Origin: Clostridium acetobutylicum ATCC 824
GTDB lineage: Bacteria; Bacillota; Clostridia; Clostridiales; Clostridiaceae
Direction of reading: 5' to 3'
NCBI RefSeq assembly: GCF_000008765.1
Contig: NC_003030.1
Coordinates: 1,894,001 to 1,958,000, forward strand
Length of the DNA: 64,000 bases
Within the stretch, counting starts at the first letter, position 1. Each line of letters begins with the position of its first letter. The notes beneath the pieces are model-generated. The model saw nothing but the letters and a program-made list of their open reading frames with translations, was not told the origin of the DNA and did not search any database. Shown here in pieces: positions 46,512 through 55,747 of this stretch. The translations under genes were made by a program, and so were the position numbers.

Positions 46512-47285
46512 ATGCTAAATTTTATAAGGTCTGATAAAGACAAAGGTAAAGGCAATGATAATGATATTAATTTTTCTAATATACCAAAACATATTGCAAT
46601 TATAATGGATGGTAATGGTAGATGGGCAAAAAAAAGAAATCTCCCTAGAACTATGGGACATAAAGCTGGTGGTGAAGCTTTAAAAAGAATAGTAAGAGAA
46701 TGCAGTGATATAGGTGTGAAATATTTAACTGTGTATGGATTTTCAACTGAAAATTGGATAAGACCTAAGGAAGAAGTTAACGCAATTATGAGACTTATTG
46801 TTGAATTTTTAAAAAGAGAATTTAATGAACTTAATAAAAATAATGTTATTATAAATCCAATAGGCAATATTTTAGGATTGCCAGAGGCTTGTATTACAGC
46901 ATTAAATGATGCAAAAAATAAAACTAAAAATAACACTGGTCTTATGCTTAATCTAGCACTTAATTATGGTGGCAGAGATGAAATATTAAATGCAGTAAAG
47001 AATATATTTGCGAGTTATGAGGAAAATAAGATATCTAAAGATGAGATATTTAACTTAAGTGATGAAGAATTCTCTTCGTATTTATATACAGGTTGTATTC
47101 CGGATCCAGATATAATAATACGTCCAAGTGGGGAGAAAAGATTAAGTAATTTTCTTCTTTGGCAATGTGCATATTCTGAATTTTGGTATTCTAATATAAA
47201 TTGGCCTGATTTTTCTATAGAAGATCTTCATACAGCTATAAAAGATTATCAGAATAGGGATAGAAGATTTGGAGGCGTAAAATAA
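46512..47285 (+). CDS. uppS: Undecaprenyl diphosphate synthase
   Basis: The 257-residue protein has HIAIIMDGNGRWAKKR with catalytic Asp33, TVYGFSTENW, LNYGGRDEI and RPSGEKRLSNFLLWQ. It makes the C55 lipid carrier for cell-wall synthesis. The ATG at 46512 follows TTGGAGAG; the in-frame start at 46467 lacks an RBS and would add a non-conserved extension. Its stop overlaps the cdsA start by one base (TAATG). The typical motif RTSGExRLSN reads RPSGEKRLSN here, a mild variation. Confidence 0.97.
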   Translation: MLNFIRSDKDKGKGNDNDINFSNIPKHIAIIMDGNGRWAKKRNLPRTMGHKAGGEALKRIVRECSDIGVKYLTVYGFSTENWIRPKEEVNAIMRLIVEFLKREFNELNKNNVIINPIGNILGLPEACITALNDAKNKTKNNTGLMLNLALNYGGRDEILNAVKNIFASYEENKISKDEIFNLSDEEFSSYLYTGCIPDPDIIIRPSGEKRLSNFLLWQCAYSEFWYSNINWPDFSIEDLHTAIKDYQNRDRRFGGVK

Positions 47286-48022
47286 TGAGTTTAAACAAAA
47301 GATATTTGGGTGCAGTTATTCTAGCTCCTCTCCTAATAATTTTATTTTTAGGAGGTATATATCTTAAAATATTTGTTTTTGCTTTATCGATGATTGGATT
47401 ATATGAATATTATAAGGTATCTAGGGAAGCTAACCTTAAACCTATTTCTATTGTTGGATACTTGCTTTGTATAGCTTACTATGTTTTAATAAACTATAAA
47501 CTTAATTACAAGTTTGTACTTTTTATGATAGTAATAGGTATATTTATTATGCTTTGTGTCCCTACATTGGATACTAAATATAATTATATAGATATTTCAG
47601 TTACAATATTAGGATTTATATATGTAGCAGTTTTCTTTAGTTTTATTGCCCTAACAAATGATTTGAAGTATGGAAATTATTTGTTGTGGATTATATTCAT
47701 AGCATCTTGGCTTTGTGATACATTAGCTTATTATTCAGGAAGAATTTTTGGAAAAACAAAATTATGTCCTAAAGTAAGTCCTAAAAAGACAATTGAGGGT
47801 TCGATTGGTGGAGTTCTAGGAAGTGTAATTGGATGTACTGTTTATGGTTTTATAATTTCTAAATATGGAGTTAATATAGCTATTTATCACTACATAATAA
47901 TAGGAATTTTATGCGGCGTTTTTTCTCAATTCGGAGATCTTGCAGCATCATCAATAAACGAACATGCTCAAGTTAAAGATTATAGTAATTTAATACCTGG
48001 TCATTGGAGGTATTTTGGATAG
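47285..48022 (+). CDS. cdsA: Phosphatidate cytidylyltransferase, C-terminus frameshifted as read
   Basis: The 245 residues read here have several membrane spans and CdsA text (WLCDTLAYYSGRIFGKTKL, PKKTIEGSIGG). The family signature S-x-x-K-R-x4-K-D...PGHGG-x-x-DR-x-D is broken. At 47957-47962 AACGAA gives Asn-Glu; AAACGA would give Lys-Arg and needs a base moved. At about 48003 an extra T turns PGHGGILDRFDS into PGHWRYFG and a stop. Without the extra T the frame continues to 48089 and adds SILFTSVVVYYYLSFIVFR. Either sequence errors or real lesions in an essential gene. Confidence 0.85.
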   Translation: MSLNKRYLGAVILAPLLIILFLGGIYLKIFVFALSMIGLYEYYKVSREANLKPISIVGYLLCIAYYVLINYKLNYKFVLFMIVIGIFIMLCVPTLDTKYNYIDISVTILGFIYVAVFFSFIALTNDLKYGNYLLWIIFIASWLCDTLAYYSGRIFGKTKLCPKVSPKKTIEGSIGGVLGSVIGCTVYGFIISKYGVNIAIYHYIIIGILCGVFSQFGDLAASSINEHAQVKDYSNLIPGHWRYFG

Positions 48023-48116
48023 GTTTGACAGTATATTATTTACTTCTGTAGTAGTATACTATTATTTAAGCTTTATAGTATTTAGATAAAATTTATTATA
48101 TAAGGAGGAAAATACT

Positions 48117-49559
48117 TTGAAACTTACTAGCATTGAAAATAACATTGCAGAGGACAGAAAGCATCCTTTTTTATTAGTAAAAGGTAAAAACAACACTGGA
48201 AAAAGTACCATTGCAGCTTGTAGGAGTATTTTCCTTAAGAATAATTACTGCATATCAAGTAGTGATAAAATATTAATAATTAATAATTCTAAGCAGAGCT
48301 TAAATAAATTTAATAATATATATTCATCTATATATGACGACGCAAACTTTAAATATTCAACTTTACTTGCACCAGAAAAGGACGTAATAGAAATTTCCAC
48401 TTTGGATGATGTTATGGACAGATATCTTCCATCAAACTTAAAACTTGTTGATGAAAAAGAGACAAATTCTATACTGAAATCATGCATAGATGATTTGAAA
48501 AAGCTTTATCCAAATATCAAAGTATTAAATGATACCTATATTGAGTTCCTAAAGGATGAAATTCAATGGATAAAAAGCTGCGGTTACAATAATTTAGATG
48601 TATACCAAAATATAGCACGTACTGGAAGAAATTTATTAAAAAAACATGTGAATGTCAGACTTAATAAGAATTCAAACATGAGAAAATGCATTTTTGAACT
48701 TATGCTTATGTATAATGATAAATTGAATAGACAAAGACAATTTGATACTGTAGAAAAAATTAAAGCTGCTATTAAAAATTCTCGAAAAAGCAGCTTAAAA
48801 AAGTATACACATATAATAGTTGATGGTATTGAAAATTTAACTAAACTGCATGTTGATTTTATTAATTCTATAAGAAAAAATTCAGAGTACTCCACTACGC
48901 TTTTTACATATAATAGTGATTTAATAGAAAATAGTACCTCGTGGTTCATAAACAAAAAAAACATACGTTTAGTAAGTGAAACTAAAATAAAGAGTTATAC
49001 TTTGAAAAACAGTTATAAAAACGAAAATACCACTATACCTTTAAATTCTCTAGAAAAATTCACTTACAAAGATATCAAGCATAAAACCTCTTTTGAGTTT
49101 ATTAGGGACAACTATGATACTTCAAAAATAATTTTAACCGGGAATTCAGCAAACATAGAGTATGGTGAAAATGAAATAGAGAAAATACCAATATTTAATG
49201 AAATAGCTGCTGGTGAACCTATACTTATAAATTCACAAATTGAGGACAAGTTCTATCTTCCAAGATACTGGGTTAAGGATGCTAAAAATTGCTTTATACT
49301 AAAAATTAAGGGAGATAGTATGATAAATGCAGATATTAATGATGGAGATTGTGTGGTTATAAAAAAAACAGGTGCAGCAGAGAACAGAGATATTGTAGCA
49401 GTTAATATTGATGGTAGTGCAACGCTTAAAAGGTTAAAAATGGATAAAGATGGTATTGCTTTTATGCCTGAAAATGAATTGTATAGTCCAATAAAGGTTA
49501 CTGAGGATGAACAGGTAATGCTAATTGGAATTGCCGTAGGTGTCTTAAAGTCTAATTAA
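48117..49559 (+). CDS. P-loop helicase-like / LexA-like S24 peptidase fusion
   Basis: The 480-residue protein has an N-terminal nucleotide-binding region with Walker A GKNNTGKS (residues 23-30) and a weak Walker B IIVDGIENLTK, like a shortened UvrD/Rep helicase domain. The C-terminal ~120 residues are a LexA/UmuD-type S24 domain: scissile Ala365-Gly366 (EIAAGEP), Ser401 (GDSM) and Lys438 (ATLKRLK). The A-to-S and S-to-K spacings (36 and 37) nearly equal those of E. coli LexA (35 and 37). No DNA-binding wing is seen. TTG start behind AAGGAGG. I infer a DNA-damage-controlled switch; function unproven. Confidence 0.85.
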   Translation: MKLTSIENNIAEDRKHPFLLVKGKNNTGKSTIAACRSIFLKNNYCISSSDKILIINNSKQSLNKFNNIYSSIYDDANFKYSTLLAPEKDVIEISTLDDVMDRYLPSNLKLVDEKETNSILKSCIDDLKKLYPNIKVLNDTYIEFLKDEIQWIKSCGYNNLDVYQNIARTGRNLLKKHVNVRLNKNSNMRKCIFELMLMYNDKLNRQRQFDTVEKIKAAIKNSRKSSLKKYTHIIVDGIENLTKLHVDFINSIRKNSEYSTTLFTYNSDLIENSTSWFINKKNIRLVSETKIKSYTLKNSYKNENTTIPLNSLEKFTYKDIKHKTSFEFIRDNYDTSKIILTGNSANIEYGENEIEKIPIFNEIAAGEPILINSQIEDKFYLPRYWVKDAKNCFILKIKGDSMINADINDGDCVVIKKTGAAENRDIVAVNIDGSATLKRLKMDKDGIAFMPENELYSPIKVTEDEQVMLIGIAVGVLKSN

Positions 49560-49588
49560 AAATAATATAAAGTGCTTCTAATGAATAT

Positions 49589-49636
49589 TAATAACTATAA
49601 AGTTTTACATGACTTTATAGTTATTTTATTTTTTGA
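49589..49636 (+). terminator. Terminator after the LexA-like fusion
   Basis: AATAACTATAAAGT (49589-49602) pairs with ACTTTATAGTTATT (49612-49625), followed by T-rich sequence. Confidence 0.8.
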
Positions 49637-49648
49637 GAGGTAATTACA

Positions 49649-50605
49649 TTGAAATTTTATAAAAAATTAATTGAATGCATAATTCTTTTATTATTTTTTG
49701 TAGTCTTTACGTTGTTTATAAAGTACTATTTTAAACCATTTCTTAGTATTGTTATTTTAACTATACTGTGTAGCCCAATATACAATCTTTTAAGTAAACA
49801 TAAAGTTTTCGGGGATAGAATAAATGCTGTATTAAGTATTATTGTTATAAATGTAATGATATTTTTGGCTATTTTTTTAATAGGAAATTTTATTGCTCAG
49901 AAATTAAACATATATCTTCAACATTATCATAATGTATTAGATATTAATAAATTGCCTATAATAGGTGAATCTAATGTTAATATTTTATTAAATAAGATTA
50001 ATGTATTTGTTGACAAATTATTTAATGCAGATTTTTTTAAAAAAAGTGCAGTATATACTACTGATGGCATACTAACATACTTTGTTTCTATCATGTCTGT
50101 TTACTTTATTTTGGTAGATAAATATGATATAGTTAATTTAGCTGAGAAGTTATTTACTAAAAACAAGGTACATATACTTATGAAAAAATTTAGTGACATA
50201 AAAAGTTTGTTAAGGGTCGAAACTTTTTTAGTACTTATTACCACGATTCAAACCATAATTGGATTCTTCGTATTGGGAATAGAAGACTGCTTTATGCTTG
50301 GAATAATATGTGGCATTTTAGATATATTACCTTATGTTGGGACTATAATAATTTTTATTCCACTTATAATATACAAGATGTATGAAAAAAATTACGTTAC
50401 TATATTTGGTCTTATAGCACTCTATATTTTTCTTCAAGTATCAAGACAAATTATGGAGACTAATTTTATGAGCAGTAAATTAAAGATTCATCCACTTATA
50501 ATACTAATATCTGTCTACATAGGAATTAAGGCTTTTGGAATAATAGGATTATTCATAGCGCCAATTTATGTGATAACCGCAAAAGAAATAATATTGTCTT
50601 CATAG
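49649..50605 (+). CDS. AI-2E family transporter (PerM/YdiK-like)
   Basis: The 318-residue protein has about seven or eight hydrophobic segments, including the N-terminal pair, YFVSIMSVYFILVDKYDIV and a C-terminal block with GILDILPYVGTIIIFIPLII. GxLDxxPYxG is the AI-2E/UPF0118 family hallmark. Functions reported in the family include autoinducer export and Na+/H+ exchange; the role here is unknown. It starts with TTG after GAGAGGTAA and is 17 bases ahead of dxr. Confidence 0.85.
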   Translation: MKFYKKLIECIILLLFFVVFTLFIKYYFKPFLSIVILTILCSPIYNLLSKHKVFGDRINAVLSIIVINVMIFLAIFLIGNFIAQKLNIYLQHYHNVLDINKLPIIGESNVNILLNKINVFVDKLFNADFFKKSAVYTTDGILTYFVSIMSVYFILVDKYDIVNLAEKLFTKNKVHILMKKFSDIKSLLRVETFLVLITTIQTIIGFFVLGIEDCFMLGIICGILDILPYVGTIIIFIPLIIYKMYEKNYVTIFGLIALYIFLQVSRQIMETNFMSSKLKIHPLIILISVYIGIKAFGIIGLFIAPIYVITAKEIILSS

Positions 50606-50622
50606 AACTTAGGAGTGATATA

Positions 50623-51780
50623 ATGAAAAACATATCTATATTAGGAGCTACTGGATCAATTGGGACACAAACTCTTGATGTAATAAGAAATGACAGCGAA
50701 GCATTTAAATTATTAGCTGTTAGTGCACATAGTAATTTTAAAAAGATGATAGAGATAATAGATGAATTTAAACCCGAGCTTGTTGTTATGGTAGATAAAT
50801 TAGCTTATAACAAGGTTCTTGATTACTGCTGTGAAAAAAAACTAAAAACATCTGTAAAAGTTGGATATGAAGCGTTTAATGAGGTCGCTTCCTACAAAGA
50901 TAGTAATATTGTAGTTACATCTATAGTTGGCATGATAGGACTTATTCCAACACTGGAAGCTATAAAAGCTGGTAAAGATATAGCTCTTGCTAATAAAGAA
51001 ACCCTTGTTGTTGCTGGAGAACTAGTAACAAAAGAAGCTAAGAAATATGGAGTTAATATACTTCCTGTAGATTCAGAGCATGGTGCTATATTTCAATGTC
51101 TTCAAGGAAACAAATATAAGGATATAAATAAAATACTTTTAACAGCTTCTGGTGGACCATTTAGAGGGAAGAGTTTTGATGAACTCAATAATGTAACTTT
51201 AAATGACGCTTTAAATCATCCGAAGTGGACTATGGGTAGAAAGATAACAATTGATTCTGCAACACTTATGAACAAAGGGCTTGAGGTAATAGAAGCTCAC
51301 TGGCTATTCAATGTTGACTATGAAAAAATACAGGTGTTAGTTCATCCTCAAAGTATAGTTCATTCAATGGTACAGTATAAAGATGGGAGCGTTATAGCAC
51401 AGCTTGGACCCACAGATATGAGGCTTCCAATACAATATGCACTAAATTATCCAGTAAGAAAGGAAAGGATTGTTGAGCCTGTTGATTTTTACTCTACTCC
51501 AGACTTGCATTTCGAAAAGCCTGATATGGATACCTTCAGGTGTTTACGCCTAGCTTATGATGCTGGAATGGCTGGAGGTATAATGCCAGCAATTTTAAAT
51601 AGTGCAAACGAATATGCTGTAGATTTATTTTTAAAGGATAAAATTAAATTTACAAATATTCAAGAAATAATAGAAGATGCATTAAATCATTTTGAGAATG
51701 TAAATAACTTAACTGCTAATACTATAATAAATAAAAGTAATGAAGTTACAAAATATTTAAAGGGCAAAATTGGATTTTAG
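50623..51780 (+). CDS. dxr: 1-deoxy-D-xylulose 5-phosphate reductoisomerase
   Basis: The 385-residue protein starts ISILGATGSIGTQTLDVI, the NADPH-binding loop, and has ALANKETLVVAGELV, PVDSEHGAIFQCL and the flexible loop TASGGPFRGKS, plus HPKWTMGRKITIDSATLMNK. It makes MEP from DXP, committing to isoprenoids. rseP follows two bases after its stop. ispG, two genes on, serves the same pathway. Confidence 0.98.
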   Translation: MKNISILGATGSIGTQTLDVIRNDSEAFKLLAVSAHSNFKKMIEIIDEFKPELVVMVDKLAYNKVLDYCCEKKLKTSVKVGYEAFNEVASYKDSNIVVTSIVGMIGLIPTLEAIKAGKDIALANKETLVVAGELVTKEAKKYGVNILPVDSEHGAIFQCLQGNKYKDINKILLTASGGPFRGKSFDELNNVTLNDALNHPKWTMGRKITIDSATLMNKGLEVIEAHWLFNVDYEKIQVLVHPQSIVHSMVQYKDGSVIAQLGPTDMRLPIQYALNYPVRKERIVEPVDFYSTPDLHFEKPDMDTFRCLRLAYDAGMAGGIMPAILNSANEYAVDLFLKDKIKFTNIQEIIEDALNHFENVNNLTANTIINKSNEVTKYLKGKIGF

Positions 51781-51791
51781 GAGTGATAATA

Positions 51792-52811
51792 TTGAGTTTT
51801 TTTAATATAGTTATTGCTATATTAGCTTTTGGTGTACTCATATTAATACATGAGTTAGGACATTTTGTACTGGCTAAGTTAAATGATGTTAAAGTTGAAG
51901 AATTTGCAATTGGTATGGGACCTAAGCTTTTAGGTATAAAAGGTAAGGAGACACAGTATTCAATTAGAGCTTTACCTATAGGTGGTTATGTAAAAATGCT
52001 AGGTGATGAGAGTAAAAGTGATGATCCACGTGCTTTTAATAATAAATCATCTGCGAGAAGACTTAGTATAGTTATAGCAGGACCTATTATGAATTTAATT
52101 TTAGCAGCGGTTCTTTTTTGTATAGTCGGAATGTCAGAAGGCATAGCGTTACCTACAGTAGGCAAAATAAGTGCCAATTCCCCAGCACAAAAAATTGGTA
52201 TAAAAGCTGGAGACACAATAGTTAAGATAAACAATTATTCAGTACATACATGGGAAGATATTTCTTTTAATATGGCACTTAACAAGGGTGAAGGCATTAA
52301 GTTAGCGTTAAAAAATAATGGAACGATAAAAAAAGTGACGCTAGTTCCTCAGTATAGTAAAAAAGAAAAGATGTATCTTATTGGAATTTCCCCAAAGTTT
52401 ATAGATAAACCAACTATAATTGAAGGAGCTAAATACGGTACTTCTGAAACTGTAACTATGATTAAAACAGTATATTTAAGTCTTAAAATGATGGTTACTG
52501 GAAAGGCATCAGCAAAAGATGTATCTGGTCCTGTAAGCATAATTAAAGTTACTGGAGCAGCTGCAAATGCAGGATTCATAAGACTTGTTAATTTTATTGC
52601 TTTTATAAGTGCACAGCTTGGAGTAATGAATCTTTTACCTATCCCTGCTCTTGATGGAGGCTTTGTATTCTTATTCTTATTCCAAATGATAACAGGAAAG
52701 AAAGTTGATGATGATAAAGTAGGGTTTGTAAACACTATAGGCTTTGCTTTACTTATGATATTAATGATTGTAGTTACAATTAAAGATGTAGTGTATCCTA
52801 TTAATTTTTAA
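51792..52811 (+). CDS. rseP: Site-2 intramembrane metalloprotease RseP
   Basis: The 339-residue protein has the zinc motif HELGH at residues 20-24 in the first membrane span, FAIGMGPKLLG, one PDZ domain (about 110-190) and the C-terminal NLLPIPALDGG that completes the active site. It cleaves membrane-bound anti-sigma and signal-peptide remnants. I chose TTG 51792 because AGGAGTG lies ahead; GTG 51783 is within that site. It lies in the dxr-rseP-ispG order typical of Firmicutes. Confidence 0.95.
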   Translation: MSFFNIVIAILAFGVLILIHELGHFVLAKLNDVKVEEFAIGMGPKLLGIKGKETQYSIRALPIGGYVKMLGDESKSDDPRAFNNKSSARRLSIVIAGPIMNLILAAVLFCIVGMSEGIALPTVGKISANSPAQKIGIKAGDTIVKINNYSVHTWEDISFNMALNKGEGIKLALKNNGTIKKVTLVPQYSKKEKMYLIGISPKFIDKPTIIEGAKYGTSETVTMIKTVYLSLKMMVTGKASAKDVSGPVSIIKVTGAAANAGFIRLVNFIAFISAQLGVMNLLPIPALDGGFVFLFLFQMITGKKVDDDKVGFVNTIGFALLMILMIVVTIKDVVYPINF

Positions 52812-52832
52812 TCTTGAAGGGATGATAGATAA

Positions 52833-53882
52833 ATGCAGAGAATTGAGACTAGAAAAGTTAAAGTTGGAAGTGTATATGTAGGAGGAGATTCTAGGGTAAC
52901 AGTGCAATCAATGACAAATACTGATACTAGAGATTCTAAAAAGACTATAGAACAAATTAAAAAATTGGAAATAGCCGGCTGCGACATAGTAAGATGTGCG
53001 GTTCCTGATTTTGATGCAGCTTCTTCCTTAAGTGAAATAACTAAAAATGTTAAACTACCTGTAGTTGCGGATATACATTTTGATTACAGATTAGCACTTG
53101 AAGCTATAAAAAATGGAGTTTCAGCTTTAAGAATCAACCCTGGTAATATAGGAAGTAAAGAAAGAGTGGAGCTTGTTGCAAAAAGTGCAAAGGAAAAGAA
53201 TATTCCCATACGAATAGGAGTAAATTCAGGTTCTCTTGAAAAGGACATTTTAAACAAATACAAAAGAGTTTGCAGTGAAGCTTTAGTTGAAAGTGCCCTA
53301 AATCATGTAAAAATATTAGAAGATGTAAATTTTAATGACATAGTAATATCTATAAAATCTTCTAATGTTCAAATGATGATAGATAGCTACAGATTAATTT
53401 CAAAAGAAGTAAACTATCCACTCCATCTTGGTGTCACAGAAGCAGGTACTATATGGCGAGGAACTATAAAATCCTCCATAGGTATAGGAACTCTTTTAAG
53501 TGAAGGTATAGGTGATACTATAAGAGTATCTCTTACAGGAGATCCTGTAGAAGAAGTTAAGGTTGGTAGAGAAATTTTAAAAACTTTTGGATATCTTAAA
53601 AGCGGAGTGGAATTTATTTCTTGTCCTACTTGTGGAAGAACTTCTATAGATCTTATAAAAATTGCAAATGAAGTTGAGAAAAGATTAGAAAAGACTAATA
53701 AAAGCATTAAGGTAGCGGTTATGGGTTGTGTTGTAAATGGTCCTGGAGAAGCAAGAGAAGCTGATATAGGTATTGCAGGAGGAAAAGGAGAAGGTCTCAT
53801 ATTTAAAAAAGGAGAAATAATAAAAAAAGTTAAGGAAGAAAATCTAGTTGATGAACTTATGAGGGAGATAGACAATATGTAG
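52833..53882 (+). CDS. ispG: (E)-4-hydroxy-3-methylbut-2-enyl-diphosphate synthase
   Basis: The 349-residue protein has SMTNTDTRD near the N-terminus, ALRINPGNIG, and the Fe-S cysteines in SCPTCGRT and MGCVVNGPGEA. It reduces MEcPP in the penultimate step of the MEP route. No extra insertion domain, as usual in bacteria. It ends the dxr-rseP-ispG group; a 300-base gap then separates it from rimP. Confidence 0.97.
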   Translation: MQRIETRKVKVGSVYVGGDSRVTVQSMTNTDTRDSKKTIEQIKKLEIAGCDIVRCAVPDFDAASSLSEITKNVKLPVVADIHFDYRLALEAIKNGVSALRINPGNIGSKERVELVAKSAKEKNIPIRIGVNSGSLEKDILNKYKRVCSEALVESALNHVKILEDVNFNDIVISIKSSNVQMMIDSYRLISKEVNYPLHLGVTEAGTIWRGTIKSSIGIGTLLSEGIGDTIRVSLTGDPVEEVKVGREILKTFGYLKSGVEFISCPTCGRTSIDLIKIANEVEKRLEKTNKSIKVAVMGCVVNGPGEAREADIGIAGGKGEGLIFKKGEIIKKVKEENLVDELMREIDNM

Positions 53883-54182
53883 CTTTATATTTTTTGATAA
53901 TATACAAATAAACACTGTGTACAAACTCATGATATCCATATAATAGCGAATTAAATTGATTTATATGGTATATATAGCTAATTGTTGATACTAAAAGTGT
54001 ATATGTTAATTTATCCTTGAAATATAAATTTCAATATGTTACAATAATACGAGATGTTGAAGTTTACTGATAGATTTGTGCCAAGAGAGTGGGTAGTTGC
54101 CCGCTCTTTCATTTTGTATTTTTTATTTTAAGAATTAAAAAACTTTAAGTAGCAAAATATATATTGTTAGGAGGGGATTTAA
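53883..54182 (+). promoter_or_regulatory. Leader region of the rimP-nusA-infB operon
   Basis: The 300 bases hold no gene. A hairpin at about 54086-54110 (AGAGTGGG with CCCGCTCT) is followed by a T-rich stretch and resembles a terminator or attenuator ahead of rimP. Similar hairpins lie before rimP in other Firmicutes and nusA operons are commonly self-regulated by NusA; I infer the same here. AGGAGGGG is the rimP RBS. Confidence 0.5.
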
Positions 54183-54632
54183 ATGATAGATAAATTAATC
54201 GAAATTATAAGACCTGTTGTTGAAAGTTTAGGTTATGAATTTTATCATATTGAAATTGTTAAAGAAGACGGTGAAAGATATTTAAGAGTATACATAGATA
54301 AAGAAAATGGCATATCCCTTGATGATTGCGAAAAAGTTAGTAGGGCTATAAGTGATCTGTTGGATGAAAAAGATCCTATTCCGTACAGTTATTATCTTGA
54401 AGTATCATCACCTGGAATATATAGAACTTTATTTACAGAAGAACATTTAAAAAAATATATCGGAAATACTGTAGATATTAAGTTGAAAAGCAGTCTTGAA
54501 AAGTCAACAAATTATTCAGGTAAACTAATTGATGTTAATGAAGAAGATATAGTAATAGTTGTCTCAGATAATAGGGAATTTAAGATCCCTAGAAAAAAAA
54601 TTAAAAAAATTTGTTTGAGTGGGGAATTTTAA
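54183..54632 (+). CDS. rimP: Ribosome maturation factor RimP
   Basis: The 149-residue protein has the RimP pattern ESLGYEFYHIEIVKEDGERY, GISLDDCEKVSRAISDLLDE and LEVSSPGIYRTL, with a C-terminal SH3-like domain. It assists 30S assembly. It starts the rimP-nusA-ylxR-ylxQ-infB-rbfA string. The nusA start follows 13 bases after its stop. Confidence 0.96.
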   Translation: MIDKLIEIIRPVVESLGYEFYHIEIVKEDGERYLRVYIDKENGISLDDCEKVSRAISDLLDEKDPIPYSYYLEVSSPGIYRTLFTEEHLKKYIGNTVDIKLKSSLEKSTNYSGKLIDVNEEDIVIVVSDNREFKIPRKKIKKICLSGEF

Positions 54633-54645
54633 GGAGGTTAATACA

Positions 54646-55707
54646 ATGAATCAGGAATTCATCCAGGCACTTAAAGAAATTGTGGAGGAAAAAGGAATAA
54701 GCGAGGAGCTCCTTTTTTCAACCATTGAAGATGCATTAGTCGCAGCATATAAGAAAAATTACGCTAAACTCACAGAAAATGTCCATAATGTTAGAGTGAG
54801 TATGAATAGAGAAAATGGAGAAATACATGTTTATTCACAAAAAAAGGTAGTTCAAGAAATAGAGGATAGTATATGTGAAATTTCTCTTGATGATGCTAAA
54901 AGTATAGACCCTAAATATCAATTGGATGATATAGTTGATATAGAAATAACTCCTAAGAGTTTCGGAAGAGTTGCAGCGCAAGCAGCCAAACAAGTTGTTA
55001 TTCAACGAATAAAAGAGGCTGAAAGAAGTCTATTATATGATGAATTTTCAGAAAAAGAATTTGATATAATAACAGGAACTGTACTTAGAAAGGATAAAGG
55101 AAACATTTTAATTGATTTGGGAAGAATAGAAGCAATCTTAGGTCCATCTGAGCAAATACCAGGAGAAGATTACATATATAATTCTAAAATAAAATTATAT
55201 ATTGTTGAGGTTAAGAACACTACAAAAGGAGCACAGGTGGTTATTTCAAGAACTCATCCGGGTCTAGTTAAAAGATTATTTGAATTAGAAGTACCCGAGA
55301 TTTACAATGGAATAGTGGAAATAAAGGGTATCTCAAGAGAAGCAGGATCAAGAACTAAAATAGCTGTTTATTCCCATGATGAAAATGTAGATGCTATGGG
55401 AGCTTGTGTAGGTCCAAAAGGAATGAGAGTTCAAAATATAGTAAATGAACTTAAAAATGAAAAAATAGATATAATAAAATGGAGTAAGCTTCCAGAAGAA
55501 TTTATATCAAATTCACTTAGTCCTGCAAAAGTATTAGACGTATATATTGATGAAGATACAAAATCAGCAAGGGCAATAGTAGAAGATAATCAACTATCTC
55601 TTGCTATAGGAAAAGAAGGCCAAAATGTAAGGCTTGCAGCAAAACTTACAGAATGGAAAATAGATATAAAGAGTAAATCTCAATATGACAGCGAAGTACA
55701 TGAATAA
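54646..55707 (+). CDS. nusA: Transcription termination/antitermination factor NusA
   Basis: The 353-residue protein has an N-terminal RNA-polymerase-binding domain (LLFSTIEDALVAAYKKNYAK), an S1 domain (about 130-200) and two KH domains, the second with LAIGKEGQNVRLAAKLTEWK. The C-terminal acidic repeats of E. coli NusA are absent, as usual in Firmicutes. AAGGAGGTTA fixes the ATG at 54646 over the in-frame start at 54619, which lies inside rimP. Confidence 0.97.
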   Translation: MNQEFIQALKEIVEEKGISEELLFSTIEDALVAAYKKNYAKLTENVHNVRVSMNRENGEIHVYSQKKVVQEIEDSICEISLDDAKSIDPKYQLDDIVDIEITPKSFGRVAAQAAKQVVIQRIKEAERSLLYDEFSEKEFDIITGTVLRKDKGNILIDLGRIEAILGPSEQIPGEDYIYNSKIKLYIVEVKNTTKGAQVVISRTHPGLVKRLFELEVPEIYNGIVEIKGISREAGSRTKIAVYSHDENVDAMGACVGPKGMRVQNIVNELKNEKIDIIKWSKLPEEFISNSLSPAKVLDVYIDEDTKSARAIVEDNQLSLAIGKEGQNVRLAAKLTEWKIDIKSKSQYDSEVHE

Positions 55708-55747
55708 TTTATAATGCTATATTTTTGGTAAAGGACGGTGTATTGTA

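Noticed and set aside
46487-46936. A 149-codon minus-strand frame over uppS.
   Set aside because: Shadow of uppS; low-complexity hydrophobic translation.
48023-48116. A LexA/SOS operator ahead of the LexA-like fusion gene.
   Set aside because: No GAAC..GTTC-type site is visible. A TAGTATACTA palindrome at 48052-48061 lies inside the presumed cdsA tail and has no known meaning.
53414-53875. A 153-codon minus-strand frame inside ispG.
   Set aside because: Antisense shadow of a highly conserved gene; no RBS and no recognisable protein.
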